DNA from: Onthophagus taurus | Lineage: Eukaryota > Arthropoda > Insecta > Coleoptera > Scarabaeidae | NCBI RefSeq assembly: GCF_036711975.1 | Contig: NW_027248940.1 | Coordinates: forward strand, 1,798,001-1,862,000 | Length of the DNA: 64,000 nt | Reading direction: 5' to 3' | Shown here: positions 57,740 through 64,000 of the stretch, one piece after another | How the letters are laid out: each line of letters begins with the position of its first letter | Position numbering within the stretch: position 1 is the first letter of the stretch | Notes under the pieces: model-generated | The model's input: the letters and a program-made list of their open reading frames with translations, nothing else | Told to the model about the DNA's origin: nothing | Database searches by the model: none | Translations under genes and position numbers: made by a program

Positions 57740-59212
57740 TATACAGGGTGTCCCGCAACGATTGTACAAAACTGTATCAGCGTATTCTATGATCAAAAAT
57801 TAACAAAAAAAGCCTAATAAACATAGGTCCGAAAATGGACCATTTTCGAGATATTCAAAGATTTAGTTTCATAAGTTGATATTGTTAACATCATGAATTT
57901 AAATTTGTTTTTATAATAATTAAGTCGTTACTATGATTACGATAAGTTGTCTAATCAAAAAAAAATAATAATACTTGACGAAATTATTATTTTACTATTT
58001 AATTTAATAAAACTATTAAGTATGGCTCCTATTAATTACTCCAAGGAAGAGATGGCGGATATGGTGTATTGTTATGGACTAGCTGATGGAAATGCGTCGT
58101 TAGCAGCTCGTCATTACGCGAAAAGGTTCCCGAACAGACGATTGCCTAATAGTCACACCTTTAGCAGACTATTTCTCAGATTAAAAGAAACGGGAAGCGT
58201 AACCCACAGCCATTCCACGGAGAGACATTACACAAGGCCGGTGGAATTAGAAGAAGCAGTTTTGAGAAGAGTCGATGAAAATGCCTCAACCAGCATTAGA
58301 AGAATTTCTGCACAAGAAAACATTAACAAAACAACCGTTCACCGCATTTTAAGGGAGCAGTTGCTTGATAATCCCCATGCAATATTAGAAACTCATCATC
58401 AGTGGCGATTCAGTGTTAATGTATGGGCTGGAGTTATAGGTGATCAGTTATTAGGTCCATTTTTTCTTCCAAAGAGATTGACAGCCGATGCCTACATACA
58501 TTTTTTACAAAATGACCTTACAGAGGCATTTGATGAATTACCTCAACAAATTCTAGAAGATTGCTACTTTATGCACGATTATGCACGCGCTACTCGAGCA
58601 TACTTAAATAACAGATTTGGCAATAAGTGGATTGGCCGAGGAGGGCCCCTCGTTCACCAGATTTAAATCCGTTAGATTTTTGGTTTTGGGGACATTTAAA
58701 ACAAATTGTTTATTCTGAAGACGTTCAAAATGTGCAGGATTTGACACTGTAAAACAAATTCCTGGTATCTTTGAACGCATTAAAAGTTCGTTTAGAAAAC
58801 GTATCCGTTTGTGTTTAGAAGTAAATGGTGCGCATATTGAACATTTATTATGACATGAATCTTTTCCAATTTGTTAAATATTCGTTGTTTTTATGCTGGT
58901 TGAACGATTTTCTTCGACAATCTTTGTTACTTGTTTTGTTAAATTATTAATGAACTGTATTAATTAACTTAATATTATCTTATTATTTATTAAACTTTAT
59001 CTTAACCGTCGTAACCATGGTAATCATATAATTACTGCATCTAAATCGTTAGAATTAATGATGTTTACAATAGGTCAACTTATGAAACTAAAACTTTGAA
59101 TATCTCGAAATTGGTCCATTTTCGGACCTATGTTTATTAGACTTTTCTTGTCTGTTTTCGGTCAGAGAATACGCTGATGCAGTATTGTACAATCGTTGCG
59201 GGACACCTGTAG
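57740..59212. mobile_element. TIR element with broken transposase
   Basis: TATACAGGGTGTCCCGCAAC at the left is mirrored by GTTGCGGGACACCTGTAG at the right, with arms of about 140 bp that include a GGACCTATGTTTATTAG block. It encloses a Tc1/mariner-superfamily transposase pseudogene (58022-58853). This is the most complete coding member of the CAGGGTG-ended elements in the window. Confidence 0.85.
58022..58853 (+). pseudogene. Tc1/mariner-superfamily transposase, internally deleted
   Basis: Starts MAPINYSKEEMADMVYCYGL, an insect-type helix-turn-helix (DUF4817-like), followed by a second helix-turn-helix (RRISAQENINKTTVHRILREQ). The frame then jumps to NPHAILETHHQ and SVNVWAGVIGDQLLGPFFLP, so the first catalytic Asp block is deleted. 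HDYARATRAYL stands where a DGAPAH motif is expected. A frameshift near 58635 precedes SPDLNPLDFWFWGHL, and the C-terminus ends EVNGAHIEHLL with TGA at 58851. Inactive. Confidence 0.8.
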
Positions 59213-59377
59213 AAACATCATGTTATATCACCATGGGTTGTTATATCAACATAATGTATTTTCCCATGGCGATTTTGTTATAGTTATAAAATAATAAATA
59301 AACGGATAGACACACATAAAACAGTCTATCAAATACTCCATTTTAATTTTTAATATTTTATTATACGATTAATTAAT
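59213..59377. other. Short spacer, nothing recognised
   Basis: AT-rich sequence between two TIR elements; no frame, repeat or regulatory signal seen. Confidence 0.4.
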
Positions 59378-60800
59378 ATACAGGGTGTTCCGGTGACTCG
59401 GGGCATAAAATTAACCTCATATAGTAGAGCAAAAATGATGACGATTCGTGAAAAAAAATTATTATAAAAGTCTTCAAATAGCCAAGATATGGGCCATCAA
59501 AGTTCAGAAATTTTAACACATTTTTCTAAATATTTTCAATACCATTTATGGTAGAGCGTTGAAATTTGGTAGAGGGTAAACAAATATCAAGCAAAATCAT
59601 TGAACCAATTTTGACTTTGATCGGGCGGCGGCAACCATGCTATACATGCTGTCCCTAAAATTTGTTTGCTCAGAACTTTTTTGTTCGCTCGTAACCCTAC
59701 ATTTATTTTTGTACTTTTTAATGGAAAATTTATTTTAGAAACTTTTATCACTCTTTGAAAATTTTATAACATTGACTGTTTTCGAGTTATACGCGAAAAT
59801 ATTAAGCTTCGATTTCAATCGGGAAAAATTGAAGAATAGACATGTCGCTTAAAAATCGATGATTTTTTTTTTCCGACGTAAAAATGCCTAAAAAACACGT
59901 TAAAAATAAAAAGAAAGTGCGGAAAAGTGAAGAACTTACCGAAAAATGAGTTTGAAATTTCGACGTGACGTCACAATTTGTGACGTCACGAACCATGCTT
60001 ACGACGTATTTTTCACAACACAATGGTTAAAATTGGGCCGATAAATAATTTGTTCCATATCCACGTGCACAACACGAATAATGTAAGTAAAAATAAATCA
60101 TTTTCTCAAATTTAATGACAGAATTAACAACTTTTTAGTCTTATAACGCATATTTTCGGGTGAAACATCTTTGGTTCTCGACGCATAACAACTAAAACGT
60201 GCTAAAACGCGTTTATTAACCATCTGCCTGCTCGTGTGTTTACCCTGCCCCTACTCCGAACCCAACCCGACATTTCGGGATTTCGCAGTTGTTTAAATGT
60301 TAATTAACCTAACTCAAAATCTAATTTCTACACAAAATTCGGAAATAAATCAGTATATTAGGTGGATCCGAATGTAACGTTTTTTTTCAACAAGACTATA
60401 CCAATATTTGACGACCCACACCCTTCTTCATACCTAATCCTCACGAGCAGGTATATCATTCGAAAATACGATAATACTAACAAGTTGTTAATTCTGTCAT
60501 TAAATTTGAGAAAATGATTTATTTTTACTTACATTATTCGTGTTGTGCACGTGGATATGGAACAAATTATTTATCGGACCAATTTTAACCATTGTGTTGT
60601 GAAAAATACGTCGTAAGGAAGGTTCGTGACGTCACCAAACGTGACCTCACATCGAAATTTCAAACTTATTTTTCGGTAGGTTTTTCACTTTTCCGCACTT
60701 TTTTTTTATTTTTAACGGCTTATTTGAGCGATTTCACACCGGTAAAAAAAATTGGCGATTTTTAAGCGACATGTCTATTCTTCAATTATACCCAAAACAG
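59378..60800. mobile_element. Foldback element, right outer end lost
   Basis: It begins TATACAGGGTGTTCCGGTGA. Arms at 59826-60147 and 60478-60787 are inverted copies (GAATAGACATGTCGCTTAAA; TGGATATGGAACAAATTATT). The left outer 450 bp have no partner beyond 60800, so the right terminus was deleted. The loop (60148-60477) has no coding frame. It contains a perfect GTGACGTCAC palindrome pair with GTGACGTCACAATTTGTGAC near 59968. Confidence 0.7.
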
Positions 60801-60896
60801 TTTTTCTTTGCTTCTGCAAAACATAGGAAAATGCACTTACGAGGTTTTCAAAGTAAGTTATCGATGTGTTAGAATTATCGGGTATTGCTACTAAAC

Positions 60897-60945
60897 GTTA
60901 TGCATAAACGGTACATGTCAGTGACATGTTCCCTTTATGCATAAC
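60897..60945. promoter_or_regulatory. 49-bp hairpin-forming palindrome upstream of the 61007 gene
   Basis: GTTATGCATAAACGGTACAT and its near-exact inverted copy around a single central G, 24 bp per arm with about three mismatches. It lies about 60 bp before the ATG at 61007. It could be a dimeric factor site or the relic of a small inverted repeat; function is unknown. Confidence 0.45.
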
Positions 60946-61755
60946 CTCTACATCTATTTCTTAGTTTGTTGTTGATGCCATCGCAACTAACACGTGTAGA
61001 CCCAAAATGGTGGACAATAGTGAAATGCGCGGCAAAAACTGTAAAAGTGATCCTACTAAATACGACCGTTTTATTAGAAAAAAAGCAAGGGTAGAAGGGA
61101 CGTGTTATACAAGTTCTAAAGGTAAAAATATTCCTGCAAAGCAAGTAGGAGGCCCCCCTTGCAGGTAAGTTGTATAAAGGATTCTTTTATAACAGAAAAT
61201 CTAACCTTATATTATTTTAGTTGTAGGCTAAAATGCTATGAGATGTTTAGTGAAGATGATAAGTTGCAAATTTTCCAACGATTCTATTCTCTTCACACCA
61301 AAGACAAACAAGACATCTTTCTCCAGGGTCTTATTCAGGTATTAAATATAAAGCAGAGACGGCCTCGGCAACGTGAGAAACACAAACCGAAATCAGTTAG
61401 TTTCAAGTTTTATGTATTTAAAGGACCTGCTAAAACTGAAGTTTGTCTTAAAGCTTTCATGTCTTTACATGCAGTTACTCATAAGCGTGTTAGAAGAATC
61501 GAAAGGCTAGCTCAATAGGGCAAGTCACCTAGAGATTTACGCGGAAAACAACCAAGCGCAAATGCCTTTTCTGAGAATTAGTGCGAGACCACATTCAGTC
61601 TTTCCCTGTAAAACTAAGCCACTACTCTGGAACAGACAGGAAATATTTGTATAAGTACGAAGGCTTTCACGGCCGGTGTGAATTAAACTAACAATAAGAT
61701 TAGAACTAACACTAGAAACTTTCGGGTTTTGCCGTGCGTCTTTTAATAAAAGGTT

Positions 61756-61790
61756 TGACGTTTCGGATGCCATGTTGCAACCTTCTTCAG
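61756..61790 (-). ncRNA. Hammerhead-like core in the PLE2 terminal repeat
   Basis: Minus strand: CTGAAGA, stem II GGTTGC with GCATCC (one U-U mismatch), GAAACGTC. The inverted terminal repeat carries the same core on the plus strand at 63529-63561. Confidence 0.6.
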
Positions 61791-61879
61791 AAACTGGTTC
61801 GAAGTGACGAGATCAAAAAATCGGTAACTATATATAAGTCGGAAAAACTAATTAATAATCAGTTAACGCTAATTACAAA

Positions 61880-63297
61880 CTAATTAATAACTAATTGCGT
61901 CGCGTCCGGTGTGAGGCGGGAAGAGGTCTTCGTGTTCACCACCATCTTCCATGTTCTGCTAAGCTCCCAGCCATCCTCTCTGTTGACGTTATTTTTATGT
62001 CGGTGAATCTCTATGGCTTCTCTTGTCAGTCTTTGGTAGTATCTGTTGTCCCTAGCCAGCACCTTTGTTTGTTCGAAGTCTATTCGGTGCCCCTCTGCAT
62101 GGCAATGTTCCGCAACCGCCGACTGCTGGATCTTCTTCAGCCTTACATCCCTCTCATGCTCCTTGATGCGGCACTCGACGTTGCGTCCAGTTTGGCCAAC
62201 ATAAACCTTCCCACAACTACACGATAGTCGATAGACTCCCGCTCCTTTTAATGAAGTTAGTTTGTCCTTGGCTATCGGGAGTGTGTTCCGAATTTTGTTC
62301 CGCACTACGATGTCGTTCTTCTTGAGGTGCCTAGCAATTCGTTCCGTTACACCTGAAACATAGGGAAGACAGATAAATCCAAGTGGTTTTGTACTTACCG
62401 TGTCCTCTTTCTGCTTTCGCTGCTTGATGGCCTGGTTGATGTCCCTCGAAGTGTATCCATTCTTCTGCAGCACGCCTCGTAGAAAGTGTTGCTCCTTCTT
62501 CAAGTTCTCTCCTTCACATAGTCTCGCTGAAATAATGTACGGATCACGGACCTCTTCTGTTGGGGATGATGATGTGAACATGCCTGTAAATACCTGTTGG
62601 TATGGGTCTTCTTTCGGTATACACCAAGTTCTATATCTCCATTTGTCGTCCTGGTGACCAACACATCTAGGAAAGGTAGTTTTTTGGCAGTTTCTGTTTC
62701 CATGGTGAACTTAATCATAGGATGTTGAGAGTTCAAGTGATCCAAGAACTCTTGGAGCCGTTTTTGACCATGTTGCCATATCACAAACGTGTCATCCACA
62801 TATCGGAGCCATAGTTTTGGCTCTTCTTCAAAGCGTCCTCTTCGAATAATTCCATGCAGAAATTAGCTATAACTGGCGATAGTGGAGATCCCATGGCTGC
62901 CCCTTCGAACTGCTCGTAAAATTCTCCTTTCCAGCTGAAATACGTCGACGATAAGCAATACTCCACCAGATCTGGCACGTATCCTGGTAAACGTTCCGGA
63001 ATGAGTTTTCGGCGAAGACCCTCTAGGTACCCTAGTAAAAAGGGATTCCACATCGAAACTTACCAACATATCCCCAGCATCCAGCTTTACACCTTTTACC
63101 GATTCCACAAAATGTGTAGAATCCCTGACATACGATTCCGTGTTACCTGTGAAGGGGGACAGAATCTTTGCAAGGTGTTTAGCCAGCTGGTATGTTGGGG
63201 AGTTGATGGCGCTGACGATAGGGCGGAGGGGGACGTCTGGTTTGTGAATCTTCGGTAGTCCGTAGATTCTTGGTGGTACCGGCGCCTGCACAAACAA
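61880..63297 (-). pseudogene. PLE2 reverse transcriptase and GIY-YIG endonuclease, frameshifted
   Basis: From 63297: [20 protein letters not shown], then [15 protein letters not shown]. After a shift, [20 protein letters not shown] (63053-62781), then the catalytic block as MDDTFVIWQHGQKRLQ (62799-62500; the YVDD context is split by a shift), LPFLDVLVTR. A 233-aa frame, 62581-61880, contains the connector, GVYRLSCSCGKVYVGQTGRN and CRIKEHERDVR, the GIY-YIG nuclease, and ends near TWKMVVNTKTSSRL. The N-terminus is missing. The GIY-YIG half is open. Confidence 0.85.
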
Positions 63298-63528
63298 ACA
63301 TTTCTGCTGTTCTGCTGTAATTCCTGTAGATCCTGAGATTCACCGACATAAAAATAACGTCAACAGAGAGGATGGCTGGGAGCTTAGCAGAACATGGAAG
63401 ATGGTGGTGAACACGAACACGCAATTAGTTATTAATTAGTTTGTAATTAGCGTTAACTGATTATTAATTAGTTTTTCCGACTTATATATATTTACCGATT
63501 TTTTGATCTCGTCACTTCGAACCAGTTT

Positions 63529-63561
63529 CTGAAGAAGGTTGCAATATGGCATCCGAAACGT
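63529..63561 (+). ncRNA. Hammerhead-like core in the inverted PLE2 repeat
   Basis: CTGAAGAAGGTTGCAATATG, then GCATCCGAAACGTC: the same core as at 61756-61790 in opposite orientation, with one loop change. Because the two cores are inverted, each strand of a read-through transcript would contain one. Confidence 0.55.
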
Positions 63562-64000
63562 CAAATCTTTTATTAAAAGACGCACGGCAAAACCCGAAAG
63601 TTTCTAGTTTTAGTTCTAATCTTAGTTTAAAGGAAATATTTGGATAGGGATTTAACCATTTCTACTATGCATAAGCTTTTTCAACAAAAACACCCAAATG
63701 TCGTGTTGAGTTTCTCTTTTTATAGAAGTTATTTTCGTGAAAATTTCAACTTTTCCTTCGGTAGACCCCAGGTTGATGTGTGTTCGACAAAAGTAAAAAG
63801 TGAAACCGAGAATTGTGCAGATTCAGAAAATGTCTTGGCTTTGGCATTTGATTATATGCAAAATATCCAGTTGCCAAAGTCACCAGTTGGCGAAATTTTT
63901 TACTACCAACAGTTAACAGTATCGGTTTTTTGCATACATAATTTGAAGACCAACCAAGCTAGGATGTATATATACCATGAGGGACAGGCCAAAAAAACAG

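Larger units (their letters stand above)
61650..63630 (-). mobile_element. Penelope-like element PLE2, 5'-truncated
   Basis: 1981 bp on the minus strand, flanked by the 12-bp target duplication AGGAAATATTTG (61638-61649 and 63631-63642). It carries RT and GIY-YIG parts. Its terminal repeat (61655-62010) is present again at 63330-63630 in inverted orientation, the structure also seen in PLE1. Both repeats contain a hammerhead-like core. Confidence 0.9.
61007..64000 (+). pseudogene. Orphan or transposon-derived gene (DUF7869-like), split by PLE2
   Basis: Exon 1 61007-61164 starts MVDNSEMRGKNCKSD. A GTAAGT donor and a TTTTAG acceptor join it to exon 2 at 61221 (CRLKCYEMFSEDDKLQIFQRF; then GLIQVLNIKQRRPRQREKHK). 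A TAG at 61516 interrupts RRIERLAQ*GKSPRDLRGK, and a frameshift follows near 61580. The sequence HIQSFPVKLSHYSGTDRKYL is cut by PLE2 at 61650 and resumes at 63643 with DRDLTISTMHKLFQQKHPN, SFYRSYFRENFNFSFGR, LPKSPVGEIFYYQQLTVSVF, running off the window. It resembles a widespread family of insect 'uncharacterised' proteins that I recall as DUF7869; that name is from memory and the function is unknown. Confidence 0.65.

Noticed and set aside
60935-61144. Minus-strand small protein
   Set aside because: Antisense to exon 1 of the gene at 61007, which has a proper splice donor and continues in exon 2.
1-64000. LTR retrotransposons, tRNA or rRNA genes
   Set aside because: No direct long terminal repeats with gag/protease/integrase, and no tRNA- or rRNA-like sequence was recognised; a tRNAscan or LTR-finder run would settle it.

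Overview
This is AT-rich insect nuclear DNA, most likely from a beetle. The evidence is short GT-AG introns, TATA-box promoters, CYP4-clan cytochrome P450 genes, and a transposon load typical of Coleoptera: many 'TATACAGGGTG...' terminal-inverted-repeat elements, non-LTR retrotransposons, Penelope-like elements, P elements and a Transib. The species cannot be named from sequence alone. I see no bacterial genes, viral genes, tRNA or rRNA.

The host content is a small P450 cluster. Three genes each join into a complete 504-codon reading frame from five exons: CYP-A (+, 2945-10551), CYP-B (+, 17794-21660) and CYP-C (-, 39663-47661). Two last-exon fragments share one internal deletion: CYP-D (+, 13433-13732) and CYP-E (-, 56040-56215). 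Tandem satellites of about 183 bp lie behind each complete gene. D-[TIR element]-promoter-B-satellite on the left is mirrored by satellite-C-promoter-[TIR element]-E on the right, so about 13.4-56.2 kb is one large inverted duplication. Its centre is a Penelope-like element (PLE1) whose own terminal repeats are inverted. After duplication the two arms received different transposons.

Region by region: 1-1.6 kb foldback element; 2.4-10.6 kb CYP-A, whose third intron carries a foldback element, a non-LTR element (LINE1) and two nested TIR elements; 11.1-12.8 kb satellites; 13.4-17.5 kb CYP-D and a non-LTR element with its reverse transcriptase core deleted; 17.7-23.6 kb CYP-B and satellite; 23.65-38.72 kb PLE1, which holds a LINE, a TIR element and two apparently intact, mirror-image 4141-bp P elements; 38.7-47.7 kb satellite and CYP-C, whose third intron holds a TIR element, inside it an apparently intact 5172-bp Transib (RAG1-related transposase), and inside that a decayed Tc1/IS630 element; 48-55.5 kb two more non-LTR elements; 56-57.7 kb CYP-E and a truncated LINE; 57.7-60.8 kb two TIR elements; 61-64 kb a broken transposon-like or orphan gene split by a second Penelope-like element (PLE2).

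The P450s are predicted microsomal monooxygenases; substrate is unknown. The strongest observations are the PLE-centred palindrome carrying the P450 cluster, the Transib with heptamer-like ends and a 5-bp target duplication, the twin P elements with independent 8-bp target duplications, two different TIR elements in the identical intronic TA of CYP-B and CYP-C, and repeated hammerhead-ribozyme-like cores in Penelope terminal repeats.
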